Assembly: GCA_030430075.1 (NCBI GenBank)
Contig: JAUIGN010000035.1
Span: 20,292 to 84,291, forward strand
Source of the DNA: a bacterium
Lineage (GTDB): Bacteria; Planctomycetota; Planctomycetia; Pirellulales; Pirellulaceae
Direction: 5' to 3'
DNA: 64,000 nt
Shown here: positions 39,301-39,798 of the stretch, one piece after another
How positions within the stretch are numbered: position 1 is the stretch's first letter
Layout: every line of letters begins with the position of its first letter
Translations under genes and position numbers: made by a program
Notes under the pieces: model-generated
Database searches by the model: none
Told to the model about the DNA's origin: nothing
The model's input: the letters and a program-made list of their open reading frames with translations, nothing else

Positions 39301-39335
39301 GAGCGACGCTTCCGCAGGGCAGGGGGGTTCTTCAT
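3312..39335 (-). CDS. Giant 12,007-residue RTX-type surface or secreted protein (LEPR-XLL, DUF4347, metalloprotease, dockerin)
   Basis: One uninterrupted frame of 36,024 bases. A basic N-terminus leads into LEMLEHRLLFAAD, which matches the LEPR-XLL pattern found at the front of large planctomycete and proteobacterial proteins; no classical Sec signal is seen. DUF4347 follows (about 97-255). Calcium-binding RTX nonapeptides (GGxGxDxLxGG) occur near residues 322-378, 530-680, 1560-1640, 6600-6825 and, massively, 10,580-11,770. Between them lie repeated beta modules with a PWxIxF signature, a cadherin-like stretch (about 3,885-4,005), a matrixin-like protease with HELGHLLGLHD (H4243, E4244, H4247), Calx-beta-like stretches (about 9,930-10,210), and a C-terminal dockerin. 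The role is probably adhesion or extracellular matrix with possible proteolysis. The ATG at 39335 has no clear Shine-Dalgarno. No type I secretion genes are in the window. The frame and domain types are clear; the function is inferred. Confidence 0.92.
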   Translation of the reverse strand: MKNPPALRKRRSARLRKQRRRLMLEMLEHRLLFAADVASDDNHRLPSGDTRTVPPRSSATRLDLAATALPTPVQVDDIRQLVPAEPSSPTWNAPAAAGSIVFVDPSIENSGRLVEAFKGLATTANGVQVVTLDGTADGIDQITETLRGAANVAAVHLVSHGSPATLQLGSVDLSLTNLDAYAEQIRSWGKAFSADGDLLIYGCETGSGTAGLDFVQQLSHLADVDVAASDDPTGNPQAGGDWSLEVMVGDIGPDSRLSVTTVAAFSGLLARPALPPPTDIPKDGLPGTVYTPAVNGTTLRDKITISPTATVRVADGAANDDALIGNSRKDTLKGAAGNDTLWGKGDDDVLEGGAGEDHLIGDAGDDMLRGGEGGDTYYFEDNWGVDQIKESTSGTNVLDFTNVTTPLTFKIKKGGAVEVFVSKPSDPTKPLNSDNMLTVNKGIDKILGGQGDDLFLFRRGAPIGSIEINGYRGDDHLDFTGALPLPLFAGRDFSSRVEIDLIQDGLQSPPLKTLTSIELVTGGSGNDTLVGQDDEVNALLQGGKGTDVVIGGREADILRGDAVRRTDVADPTTEVNVSSGIGNTDKADLLVGGLGSDELHGGEGNDFLIGGEAMVPNPVPIVPGTITVPPSPSARQGPTIGTTEQLYYVTTGAVNDGNDQLFGGKGNDTYVFGQQFGNDTVAEEPRGGDLDTLDFSAVTDPMTVRVRPFAAPGRTPADHGLLIEAPAAGTVTSSLVGGGIDHVERVVAGQGMNTFQLEFQQYLTDANIADFIKPPVWILDNSASNHGTLDLTQLERLQPADPHLQFTFTISRTDAEQPDASNLVRVEIVNPHNNRSVTILAYHIQHLSEGKGHQTYRYLDDAVIAGDITPNAAADAITRIDYSESSSAVRINLTDQDQTVVPAAFAEVVAPARKAVKEVWKLQVPGDIGSFKLTLSGKTTSALKLTGAGGASIAVGTAEFNDLLDKIALSLNKPLRIKKPPMPAVGFVPTPGHPFKGSVQVQGVAAGASGYEFTFTFPTAELGFVLDADLKLKSTPTPTPTRKNTVSNLHPRRLNDAKAEAGYGGEWHVWTTSGTGAPSRSLFNIGNPTRRPSTTPGTFKLQLTLSNGMTVDTTELSVNVPARTLATRLDTALRTAKLTAAVRGKGTSAYPWEIEFEPSGASFSTIVTSLKLVPGVRNPLRLPTSLFVESGNADGSVQKFWTDADGGKFGVSYGSKQGTRTVSLDPPRIGAPATPVTTQLKQALESIPGFATAINPVMGSGTKVDPWVVTLNTANLANAEGYRRNGKFFLFGIANTSLHASRVTVPANSVAVGASFKSYLPAALPKPDELAGSRSSDYLFMPEPAPVNPNFESPLVKQADGGATIWGNTGIDVISSGAGNDTLLGGQGETAEMVFAPGALYKVPAEFGRKVTIDAGIEDWLFGGSGNDRILADGSVDLADLEFQGWNAGLRQLTIKSRQDGRGQTIHPFLDSSQPFAGPLAVPPAPPALGTPKLELAGKTVRIPITVGGMTQTLTGTIESNTFTTLTIAQASVDAWTTAGQMPGPSTTIRVVGGQPFGGPDRVYGGSGEDRIEAGGGDDQIFGGSGHDAIRAGLGNDYVKGNSGRDLIDGGGGNDRLDGGADVDRYVFKPGWGHDQIIESGFDFAESAPATLQETTEGDPLLGPLYAKLSKQPNFFLFNTLDLSESIIATATATAPAPQLTHVFSDGRLITAQGQAVTVVSQHQDAANMMVNHMPANQANDYHAVQYVTVPHAAVLPAGMPAPSASFTLTYRGDTTEQLPFFVPTGLPELKPGVPDNLQNRIKLALEGLPGLKGNVGVTTALAAEAGAPAGTQTFKVTFQKQPTAPRGPLKNVARLVPTTYAVPLEVSPSRYTGLVASSGRSRIAMLGFAAGQSATGKQVALADADPDPTMLTPAQQSSLKAKVEAAFDVFPQGKSRELFNPSFLNNNVLVEPDYNSEAPETDVALLLLADLGDGQKELHLHVEREWLDPAEPPSGSGTPDPKGPRNVRELGYLLQRLIDNEFKRNYGFDNEYDAAMASPYSLVPHSTLRDVWGFGPTGAANLNLGSRYISVNVQGNALTIEALPIPIGVRGTDAYRVERTLLTKNDAPVYEPETGDPQFTRNIKPASLRIVPGNVSNTITVGTLADEKGKTGAGGTFTQQFSSLSHIRLIETPAVDQTFVFGNDAGLKHLLPRDLEPDFLTGFLSRWSNVSLTIDTSKLVAAGKSQVIDFRNVTTGLSFSFEEGDPGQMSLVVEREAALPEGFNFPSISAWLEAFGSEIDNSDSEGFLQLLEDDLLPLLTEFPYGSITFTHVDENTTVFGGRDENSFALPAGQGSQKQAYQGRLYAGSGRRDLSEVFLNPENIQSLLGLEAPSLLIDNTLEYGFDPLLDGIKAVTNIVKGKFLPGAASIDVNLGANPFTPIHASGIVPGNLRNINNVTVSAGLNAVYGSNFGQNALNAVASRIPGLKDTYSQQQQITSGKSFLQQGIDLGSNVLTIEGFSPLDIVAPFGALGGPVVETLIASLPIDEALPTLAPGIHLLGGGTGSDTYRVAATIWGVGAALELPDIPFDPEAEDPEAFDFVPEFYDTLDFSEVNQDLDFIIMEVNEANLADFQSLFDDLAVSAGIGASPAALALGIQFVLVTDGLFNKEAEQQPEFISEKGVTTLQKIFPDANFNGNIFFATDIENIIGGGGVNTFHFINGAGLKGTISGDQTVLDYSRFQSANAYVRDPDQTGVAVDLGATEYNVYEGAGRFVDTFFSDLVPLNWQFGSATAVEGNRFGNLPFVNEAFGELTDGNFAITGGLKVQGTQYHDLLTGNNDDNIFDLASSSVNYIIHDGQILRFGDTVDGRLGDDTVSYDGYDLPVTVVLGEGSAQEIHLEDLAATFTLSYGGETTAELDAAAIFADPFRDSADAIKQALLGLGNTGDIEVIGLGRPEEPWKVIFLEDDAANAISSASAQVVVGERSAARPGYSFTGDLAANIEYGNLSVNRPARARLTTRLTVTDGVASYLLKVNGLEPVTLNQGDDPAAIRDALAATGFVDEAIVTRLADVAGAAQYRIELTGPPSVPLLTLDVDPASLNDPAAVTLEPADDPAPSAAAVYRLRIGSPRGSFVVRLNDHTVVDLTSDAVTEAEPLVRQDAAFVIGNSPSSSYLVWYDLSGDADRNDPSAPLGLDPEFIRVNAAGVTSVSELAERTRDAIHGLAGQPLTATVRGETLLVTAADGTPVQILDGFGLSRPTGFGFSPAATESLPFDVTANDLQNALAGAVPSLRNLVVADGAMLADRLFLTAAVEESVTLEIVPNPASNGPLTVEVTGTTIRMELASGPSGEVTSTVQDVADAINADADSSRLVTAAVAAQSGQTLAGADVTLIQSGGDWYVTYDHAGLAHFGPAPWSLSSTGLSQHMTSLTADAALGQLRVWNNAPSGGFQLDLGETGSTPFIPYHAAAEAVRQAMAAAGHSDVVVSGAGSFEDPWVITFPTPPAFGLEDVTADDSYLGIPTEVQRLQADTIAGDFRLSLGGETTSPLSPEAAADDIALALRDLVSVGEVHVRGGHATGLAADGMIRITARPEGFAGNGLSVEFVRGSGSATQIAFLSHGIEVQLAATATVQQVVNALNREAFPFVTATLLGTGSDLAPEGTTTLTGGYWDVHFPVPGTSVVPKVATASLEASDQFVVDIVEGINPVQEVQEIVASGDFRLRFGADTTTWLGPDLTVSQLKAALEALGEINEVSVRGQGTDDAPWLVTFVDVTGPDPDVDPLEIAAGSVTVRTLIDGVAGQSSVQTLSHDKVSGSFDVILNGAAAEELPFDVSAADLEAALESLATIADVDVVKVDPPVAGYTQTWVLTFPSGPANRPELVASDPDIHTQTLVDGAGQAPHATVDIVQAQEREAGGTGSISVELTLLLNDHDPDGDRVEIVSIDGHPLTLDQPIVLAAGGTVTPSQESPDDPWTFTYTPAEAYAGIESFRYTILDEQGNRASADVHVAVGVPVDTIPGVDAFSTLQSIEIAAGTGHDDILIGSGNEDTFVFLDGWGNDVVYPNGEADTLDFSEVSTEVTLTSLGPNVTRFSTTDADGQMHTVTVYGGFGEILQDRITEAGDASEQGDAMFFTGYEELFTQAPNALQAAQPASVTPTAALTAEELVGVVRAALAQWQSSPLGQASPLTPEQLDVRIVDLPGQVLGKAYENGTIFLDPTAAGLGWFVDATPHDSSEFPRTGGGTGQRATAGSPADGRYDLLTVTLHELGHLLGLHDLGAGDASQLMYESLEAGVRKTIPAWDPSQPIPVTGVIGYLSGATPQTNEEALIQGLDTFAAWSANLQTEISDLAAGIGDLPFARLSLAEIWGTDALDLPTLIRTEVQGNLAGLFGPGTMVTTSDIGQLPNISVAPAGNGREFIARLELAEFNNEVALSGNLLGSFGASVPPTARPSRPVMLRSDLALTFTFGLDRSGHFFVADPGLDGSLALESSGPFDLEINLGPLGLVVDDGRIEYDVSFRLGAEGRIGVGLLAKDTDGLLIGPTRLAPSSSFDIYLPVAPAGSNGSLPTERAFVSAAFNRGNDPRLIPNAASLASFFQSFAKNIQLVGFDQVLNFRGISLDMILSGLSGMLDDLASTEGAGGAKLPLVNKSVLEIVGGNVETQRVTLATDGGSPTGGTFALQFDPGSGRALQTTEALPFDAAADLVASRLNALPGLAEVTVQGPDGGPWEISFTGLGNTDVLPLIGDATDLLGGANARVEVANTQQGGNPIEQFAGFLHDARSALGNIQEFEREANFALANAFGIDLGSSQEEVAGAYQRLLELSQQLNPDSGDEDLAVALAVSLDAARYQGLLEDRDVAAADFVLAELELSVSSDDAALVAAVVPEDEFAAVRAQLDLVQSDSMLADDWSLLQANGFSLETTAADIDDAFDAREASDIAYAEAAVAFLHPFGAETTGSTIRVKNTLYGSVPDVERSGSGLSTAVASEGSDAFAEETTISFAPPIPPDSFLILYASEGPDQPATPYGVWFAYQESAAAPPLPPGTVPVRVDVETSMTAAQFATTTAAALNRVTPRNADSGELRNAHNFLRSQGLEEIVDPDDPRIRQALVQDNLRQTLQAAANRIAAAPSHLRDAAEELDGLGLNPQSTDLQINLVLADADDVNELKVARNQLRSVDFTPAEALDRLAGLTPPLDATATDQDLALAMIGPQTTAVVNPSGEAGAGEIEAALEALPGIQNVIAHGAGTADSPWRIEFADPGGHPIPALAHDAGAYTVRVVEVGRAGVNEIQTIYQTGSAGTFRLTFDANDSGSISAGETTAPIPYGATADQLEAALELIDGLDDVQVTGRGSVANPWSIEFLAPGSMNVPVLTPVDPGATLTVATPQQGSAPVNAVQEIIGDEGQSVTFTFDPFDFNGLRQDRNRLREYELTKPITMAYANSSFSLDINLEKRVVTELDFQFDLQDLIDESNDPVVMDLFGDGGLFTIGADGAGSLAVEAFAALDFGLGFDLSNILSPSMYVTDDTGITLGADMTAGAVVRDFDADSQTIDIDADTIFLPDNRYQAGDLVRYEPLGGAGDALAFVEGAVPGTLEAGTELLILPLVTDPDRVRLYRTLEDLEALNPIDLTDIGVGVHRFTLGRPLEFKAEIGVAEIGSVVLAVKNASAELSLRARAGLAPEEDGKYTFGLVAGEAVAEDLDFDFSLRGKGVLDLPLYFPTEDFPLGASDRDFDGNGIADNVLHVDTGFALSPSNGFKFDGFRVVAPSLRNAFGLFHILNDPQNVLDGLEGMFDGLHSGVTGIFEHVGMPLVGDALRDSEELNRFLDDLRERVVGRLVTPADEAAGTPAVYEGGIGGVLGPGIAAGKNTIQILQEELLKSIGNILVTQRFDRELGRYVAVPLIATEDLTKLRADLESDDAATRQEAEALLAQRSRLVQLTLGADYIQFNLLIGDNIFRKDVPLDFDVAVPALGLQLDSDVSLVLSLDYLMGIGFGFSVSDTFYVDTTGVTPTGEEISLDLSATLKGTTDEQTGAISPAEFVASIGFVGLELKDMLPGQDPLDDGVPTGLFGSFDIDLRGGSNGRLGLRNLSSLAVEARLTAEANVDLRGRLRLGDGTNNAFPSVSTIFHYDQVFADVSISTDAGFQASFGEAPLVVLENVSLDLGTFISTFAKPILENVQKVTRPLDPIIRTLTTPIPVISDLAKKPTTFLDLAQLFGGPKFDRGLIDTAIAIVNLVNGIPTTTPTVMIGFGDFVISSSGNDLRDPNKKLSDTQAPDSSNYDLKQQLKQPTGSGQGGPPPSNSAAAKAKSFVSGFASLDNLEIPLLSNPATLFNLIIGKPVDLFIFNMPPLVLDFDYTKSFPIPSLPGLNARLGGEVHVVADFGFGFDTAGFIEFQDTNYDPAQAGLVFNGFYLRDKKNGIDIPELDFEVKVKAGASVGAGGVVEAGVEGGIFAGIEFNLHDIPDEVTGLVDNKIRVDELAERLDLGPICIFDTTGELGAFMQAFLEVKLGEVTVFDQSFEFLRVVLARFSHACPARTPPVLASLDDDGTLNLNMGPRAGLRSSEEPEFATDNSELFEVQLVTDDDGDEAIQVLWEGNPFKVIDEDDPTGNRKLNKTFKTTQVNKIVAFGGDGQDLLVIGDGIAADLELHGGIGNDRFVIGSPPETGGRTVTIYGDEGDDQVQGSSGVEIVYGGSGDDVIDGGAGNDVLYGGTDDLAMASGNDRIRGGEGHDWIHGGDEVVAVATIIVDATTGAERTLRQGGDWLSGGPGNDLIFGGGGDDELHGDVGSDWLVAGTDNDKVYGGEDDDVLLGIAGNNDLTGGQGVDAVVGGSGRDILYWVAGDGLDARLDGGAEVSDSLSDGDTLILSGGGAAEFYLTEVTRVGGGSFASAIGNQSLSVEPRDGGRTRIWDQTADASTARAADHETSFTNIENLTINAAAGADTVEVLDLTGAGIGELTIDAGDTGGTRTVQRPALDAAGEPLFWVRPAVVNVAPRPPVIEAAAGAEETNAIQAVSFAGGSGTFALSYLDQATAPLSWNASADAVETALRELGTRPGLDRLQTVEVTGSGTEPDPWRVAFPDVVSNVELLEVFAFAPSAQAISHNGQAGSLTLTYGGQVSEPLPFDASPAEVKSALEALDGIDNVEVTGSGTESDPWLIVFVGAGDEISLLMADGDGMHGGPFVDERGDPLLDGDGAALFQTAGAVVTDDEGHELAYQGGELLSYLGIEPVEDVDGVPTSYSEITPRMALGGERVYDDAGRPLVDPVLGVPQSADETLPRPVIYASPAQGSGASTGPDGTMVTVGTRYDGTLPDLTGWTSSVAPVVYLTEPTSGRRVGRRITSLNGATRTIEVAPPLPPDLSGWNWAIGEHRRNAAGELLYHDIGDDVLRLPGEPGFDEFGDRRVHRQDDPVLYRADEPLLDEDGYRRFNGTGLARVDEFGNRLVTEDGSPASIKVEVEEPDEGTDDFASDTIILHGGQATLLGDQSQADDTFTLRADPLVQPARVAITREAVMSFALLKTHRGDTEYPDTLVVLGHSGNDGLLADAVLADLVAIQLHGEDGNDRLVGSPFDDLLDGGLGNDVITGDAGTDLFRDAGGIDTLVELQDADMTLTRTYFVAGQVLADDGSPLSKGQGIRQLAQDERDPEFPAPFEVQELGAQADVYSATYLDQVLLETRDTQLESLLDGGVPIFEQANLIAQELRSGNSRTNVLVLNDRDGRLRVGSMNVDVQPFAGPVFLDNAGGGGSVDNEYYILNLAGTTGSDVTIEDSGGTQGVDELYIVGTPQADAFHLDAGFGELTAGRIRAGAGAERELVSFRQLELLTVNTLQGDDLVYSDDTVIQTIINLGLGDDDLIVGTVPQIPDRDNRTIEYPLGVPIADTSRMTNGTSATTLVYGSDGQDEMEVNHNRGKLFLHGGDGDDTFIINTFITLREETDEGRAIANLNTLFGGTGNNRYEYVQNAPVFINGGNGIDTVVVNGTPIADTFVVTRHSVAGAGRVVYYTQIERLEVNASGGDDEIYILSSDPSLEIITRGGSGDDTIHLGGDHPVLLFDPPPFNYTPPAVEVKVEQPIEYETRRFTSSFTTRDNLFLSNDDIFTSVRRHVNAEINRLARANEFFQVGDRTAIVNAALATVDYRHWWQRSFIEFWQELFTTQYWFTLDFEYQVGTQPPPLRELRQPPTVAIDPPPFSYKIDASYSLDGIQGRVTVDGGTAFESDGDRLIAHHQDGTVRTGALERSVIDLVDTFKFQVYLDREDGDREILVDPVRRAGGTLAYLDVDGNELPAQAFATRFVPTGMSTEVDGEMYFVYVETTNFFTKRLLRETSDGSYVDDRGQIVSADQLALTRYVPKLAARPVPTYQTTADGRIRTDANGRPLVRLSASGNPILEDGFVVEDRSTYRPRIGDHDNDPKTPPQPLTRAYWALQGLGMGAGLALDGTPYDGIEYANLEGMTLYLTDDDDQFTLQAAGAAKTLIVAGDGNDVVTVRGTTGETEVLGGEGDDVVRVESHETDLAAIVGRLTFDGDGGFEEVSGPVAFDPALHQFILDTAPFAFVNSGNVDGTFVDMAGRAVDYAHEQRARLVFRRPDDALGVWVADLDPANGTIIEDFVQERGHQEYGVHERGVQATNGEGDLLWLDGSGGTTTDRTITELPAIEVVRDGSGELVFRAPGGHRTFDDTGIPSILTVAQKRGIQERDPVGALLYLDPTGTKTTAVTPHPAIVPHSNGRLIWLDAAGRESFLPSPTPALLSHPGEMPRPVFLVTPESGSPYKALDVAQEEVQELILEGASQGGYHIAWGSDPADDFTVPYNASRAELQAKLAALGHLDADDFELDEVARSEAGGQLNVTFQIVFRGRYVNREVPQLLVNPTARFEGSLTINTVTPTPRKSFVAGPDGTGALLWVMADGLKAEHPTQQYDADGTLLFRSEPSRIPVNRMRTVPLTRTETIRRGATSGDDQLVVLADALDAMDGLLDQYERPVSTFDEAGQPILHQVSVEFDATIADPPLTITADRRRDLLTDQPLTHEAGEPVVYLGGEPVLNDAGRVVPDIFGNPFLHQPGEPQFYLPRDPVLDANGDPLLYAGGEPKFYFGDEVVEVGQPVVDANGQPVVGPDNQVVVYTETSRLDRFGKPLVHQRGEPVYVRNVDGSASLATYSSGDPQRYQGGEPKRYRGGEEAFHTGADPVQMLATFQRISGLGLAESVDFGGVESVTITLGRGQDAFTVRSAFAGTTTVRGGNDADTIRVQSILGPTRIEGGAGDDLLQAYDQAGTLNQINALLTVEGQADHDTFEAIDSGDDQANRGILDATRLVGLGMGNADQQVTDSALGVVYGSLELVRIQLGQESDTFVVEDTHGARTVVESAAGDDIFEVLDASGTLVLHGAGGNDSFLVRGAQASSTVEMHGEADDDTFVVSQLAPEKPSDSDDILGTLDPIDGRLLLNGGSGVDSADFDDSGSPDHSSGTLGAGTLDGLGMASGAAFAALETLRVWLGAGRNNFDIGGTHAGSTFVFAGSGTSVTGSVDDVINVQAVTGPTEVYLAGGDDIVRVNALADGTAAAENGIQAPLHLDGAGGSDQFVVYLAGAGGSLINVRDTGAPDDGADVLFVYGADREADPDSGYEGDLFLLRKNLVALVNAADAELVRYDDNINGRLVVRGLRGDDRFIADDNSTITTLDGGDGDDRFQIGQVFAAPRAAPNVLPAEAFETSTVIIRIVRDVAGNKVFDPATDALDEAAIGNIIAALNASPTGVLPGLAYLSNGVTYSTTVFGGRGDDVFTVYHNSGTLRLEGEDGDDEFTIRAFALLPGHGQAQAQTDLSGGRGADLIQYAINAPVAIDGGDGFDRVVVLGTPFPDAFVVDGEAVYGAGLHIRLRNVEGLEVDSLEGDDEVFVLSTPSDLVTTITGGLGSDSIHVGGDVTEPIVSQDPLGLGSVLNHSINLQETSDFYYWFARADGLNISVLGEDIERLFDIRPSGEDTRVSEDGTVMDSYEIELLGELPLMFPTLYLTVSAGLLSTQQERLGGGGILVSTDAGATFSGAAVLTFAADDVSRIRTVTVAGIENDGLGDQEIVISHRVQSSTGEFDTVQLADLDVRVLDNDAFGLNIVEDDGTHVLEEGFSDTYTVALNRQPAPGEVVSIDFEHSSRLDLHPARLEFTHADWSLPREVSVSAVNDLVAQRRTTLPIRHRVELDGVSVGVPEDRATVLVDLYDNDSAGVVVLETDGSTRVTQGGAGDSYTIQLTRAPRVFAYQVALGIEPAVAVALTTDGRTNVVPDSRVQIESIRRQSSGMFTFRDDGTITRLGPGSFVQEGFVKGQLIRIRDTGTGNDSTPGTAYRVADVSETVLTLTPRETLVEAVGVTATIWSASPTIHFDESNWNRPHEIQLVASDDLAVSGQAVKPFPSRDHSVADIDGPLIVQGGPDPLQDRSLAMSVLLPGERDGSIVEEALQTPEDEQVDVLNLFNDADTIGTPGALEYRSDTPDVDLVVEGFGVTGLGMASGLADGNLRINRGTVSEPEWITYAGGVTYSDLEVVEVLLGTGSDLFSVDATADRTVTLVHGGGGDDTLNITRSSGGPLVVYGDSSDDERRYSGLDDTPSANARAFTEPGDDMIDASQSTIGAVLFGGRGNDTILGSQGEDQIAGGRGDDTLGGQGGDDILYGDSGFNVDERRVARELTQPEDSPADTRAPHDTPAAFEVVHVGPGGQDMLDGGDDDDVVVGDFAIVQQAPAFRPTITTRGIVTVETILPGNGDADTLAGGAGNDVLLGGDGGDRVAGGNDSGPPVTGPDDDILIGDHGIFEGEPTGNPFVRSLVLARTTHPTSPAGGSDQLVGDEGNDLIFGGLGGDQAWGGPGNDTLVGDHGQADFGTNGTVLQVMTTDPHAGGDDMLAGDGGEDRILGGAGADTIHGGADHDTLLGDHGRFDGASAPSQPFTSLFVGALDGGGNDELHGDAGDDLLLGQQGDDRLFGGPGEDDITGGHNVVGGSDGDDHLDGGDDADVLLGDNGIIARTVTSYNPTDWLRYKDPFPYVIRELRRFDDIDQIQGDDTLLGGAGDDIVHGQRGDDHLDGQAGDDELLGQLGRDTILGGAGTDYIVADVGSIYRDLNNDGTPRLHAGGSWHRDIILEEPATVIGTIDIDRVTDPTVDSALAARLIEADLLLLVGKFDGDGNRVMASHGGWDTALLLIDLLPAADDSVDGGDGDDFIFGQRGNDELSGGDGDDWIFGDGVSNLTAFPTDKPSVLNALRILAQTGGADVELMLPPEGISVMPQLAQRPEYFNYNRSVLFPNVQAGLRPVTLPGFLELPINDRLTIAAGNQLQAFATVVPDMIHHTDALPGADTLQGGAGADYLVGDDTTIYSPLISGLATLEQAEADAAAAFAALAHSFRTLVIDYLQAADDRGELGAPREVFVGADEIHGGAGHDTIVGDDLLFIEDFQLGLPIDEAQFGVAAAEQLALLRELQHLANDLELTVFEAHHQLLADWAEDAVERTPALDDPELVELHLGNDLLADTGDNNLLVGDQAILIQASVTGNGFQDIEADSAFTADRWTVVKHLLATLDANLAGKLNQPSSGRHAETPFAEPLGGLDLLPPDDDFEFFVGNDVIAGGTDADLTVGDFATLMIPLLETIPAEEDVSATNRQIRDLVADISDFVALYGHERDYDTIVANYPHAFYGHRGGSLQEVPIHAGNDSIATHAGDDIVFGDRAAFFFNAVRDAATTRFLSDRPETSIKEDQREDFELTGHYTRDITRSTLGNDIIQGGADDDAIHGQDGLDTLDGNDGDDVVFGGEDLDQVDGGSGTNDVRQIGRDLPKNENLQVLKDLAFGIWTASGFPTYPKDGDPGSEVSTAWHNVNVPMDVNGDGMVVPHDALLIINDLNRYGPRSLSAVNLLGVYYDVSGDGYVAPGDVLQIFNYLNATALPDGAGEGEGAASLAVRHLGAEALPVGSGPASRDEAERSWARPTQAGAADNHGRAAGQSPRPPAASKAGAPGPVAKAALRISPAGGLLRDANWHSLDAFLDEVARSLETTDEFANLDAYFAQFDD
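3690..3885 (-). other. Type I dockerin-like segment at the C-terminus of the giant protein
   Basis: Two 22-residue EF-hand-like repeats are visible: DVNGDGMVVPHDALLIINDLN and DVSGDGYVAPGDVLQIFNYLN, separated by about 20 residues. Both have the D-x-N/S-x-D-G calcium loop. Dockerins bind cohesins, but single dockerin-like pairs at the end of large planctomycete proteins are common without cellulosomes. No cohesin is visible here. Confidence 0.85.
4030..7600 (-). other. Long C-terminal RTX repeat region
   Basis: Residues about 10,580-11,770 carry dozens of RTX nonapeptides (GGRGNDTIL, GGQGGDDIL, GGAGNDVLL and so on), often arranged as GGxGxDxLxG followed by a DHG or DNG strand and a 20-60 residue non-repeat insert. 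This is the densest calcium-binding part of the protein. Confidence 0.9.
8700..9540 (-). other. Calx-beta-like segment of the giant protein
   Basis: Residues about 9,930-10,210 contain tandem beta-sandwich signatures: DNDAFGLNIVEDDGTHVLEEG, then DTYTVALNRQPAPGEVVSI, then DNDSAGVVVLETDGSTRVTQGG with DSYTIQLTRAP. The pattern D-N-D, V-x-E-G, Y-x-V-x-L is that of Calx-beta and related calcium-binding repeats. Confidence 0.65.
11876..12375 (-). other. Segment with GEP / G-x-PL short repeats (second copy)
   Basis: Residues about 8,987-9,153 repeat units such as HEAGEPVVYLGGEPVLN, HQPGEPQFYLPRDPVLD, LYAGGEPKFYFGDE and HQRGEPVYV. The consensus is roughly GEPxxYxxxxPVxDxxGxPL. It is immediately followed by an FGGVESVTITLGRGQDAF beta-strand section. 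Confidence 0.65.
17080..17890 (-). other. Segment with GEP / G-x-PL short repeats (first copy)
   Basis: Residues about 7,150-7,420 contain irregular short units such as DERGDPLLDGDG, DDAGRPLVDP, RADEPLLDEDG and DEFGNRLVTEDG, rich in D-x-x-G-x-P. The same style recurs at 11876-12375. I do not recognise a named family. Confidence 0.6.
18860..19530 (-). other. Central RTX repeat block
   Basis: Residues about 6,600-6,825 carry many nonapeptides, for example GGSGDDVID, GGAGNDVLY, GGEGHDWIH, GGPGNDLIF and GGGGDDELH. This block splits the protein into two halves with different repeat content. Confidence 0.9.
26490..26880 (-). other. Matrixin-like (metzincin) metalloprotease segment of the giant protein
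   Basis: Residues about 4,150-4,280 hold AALAQWQSS, GTIFLDPTAAGLGWFVD, the zinc motif HELGHLLGLHD (H4243, E4244, H4247) and a Met-turn candidate SQLMYESL. The overall order matches the protease-like segment common in LEPR-XLL giant proteins. The third ligand position of HExxHxxGxxH is Asp here, with His one residue earlier. Activity is therefore uncertain. Confidence 0.8.
27330..27680 (-). other. Cadherin-like (tandem-95 type) segment of the giant protein
   Basis: Residues about 3,885-4,000 include LLNDHDPDGDRVEI, then WTFTYTPAEAYAGIESFRY and DEQGNRASADVHV. This order (N-D-x-D-x-D-G, then FTYTP, then G-x-D-x-F-x-Y) is the usual signature of bacterial cadherin-like or VCBS-like calcium-binding repeats. 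Confidence 0.75.
38202..38372 (-). other. First RTX calcium-binding repeat block
   Basis: Residues about 322-378 contain consecutive nonapeptides such as GAAGNDTLW, GGAGEDHLI and GDAGDDMLR, followed by the DTYYFEDNWG capping sequence typical after RTX runs. Calcium folds such runs into parallel beta-rolls. Confidence 0.9.
38571..39047 (-). other. DUF4347 segment of the giant protein
   Basis: Residues about 97-255. It begins with a predicted strand (SIVFVDPSI), has HLVSHGSP with H160 and LLIYGCETG with C203, and ends in DWSLEVMVGDIG. DUF4347 commonly sits at the N-terminus of very large RTX and cadherin-like proteins. The spaced His-Gly and Gly-Cys motifs resemble the His/Cys dyad of clan CD (caspase-like) peptidases; that reading is inference. 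Confidence 0.85.
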
Positions 39336-39798
39336 AAGTCTATCGGGTAAGAGGAGGAACCGCTCGAAGAGAGAATGCGGCGCCGAAGCTCAGTACGCCG
39401 CAAGCCGGACCGATCCGCAAGATGAATGGCCGGTAGATCGACCGCGGGACGGCGCCGGAAGCTGAGGCGGAATGGCCGGCGCGATGATTGGCTTTCGCCG
39501 CGGCGGCGGCATGACGACCGAGGGGAGAGCGAATTTGGCATGTCGTCCGTTGGTCTTCAGTTTACCGTTGCGGCACTGGCCAGCACACGGAATGCCCGCG
39601 TTCCGGCGCGCCACAACAAGGCAAGACGATCTGCAAACTGGCCCGCTTCCTGCTGTTCTCAAAGTAAGTCAGCGTCGCCAGGGCTCAGCATCGAACCGCA
39701 TCGACGCCATGCCGGGTGACTGCTCGATACAGTACTGCTCGACTGGGAATTCGTCAACGTTCTTCACCACGTCGGTGAGTTCCCGGACGGGAAGGCGC
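39336..39798. other. Intergenic region upstream of the giant gene
   Basis: 463 bases between the end of the DUF1501 gene and the start of the giant gene, both on the minus strand. It should contain the giant gene's promoter, but I see no convincing -35/-10 pair, no Shine-Dalgarno before 39335 and no clear terminator. Short frames here look like chance in GC-rich DNA. Confidence 0.5.

Noticed and set aside
3312..39335. Polyketide or nonribosomal peptide synthetase as the reason for the very long gene
   Set aside because: No adenylation, ketosynthase or carrier motifs; the sequence is RTX and beta-repeat throughout.
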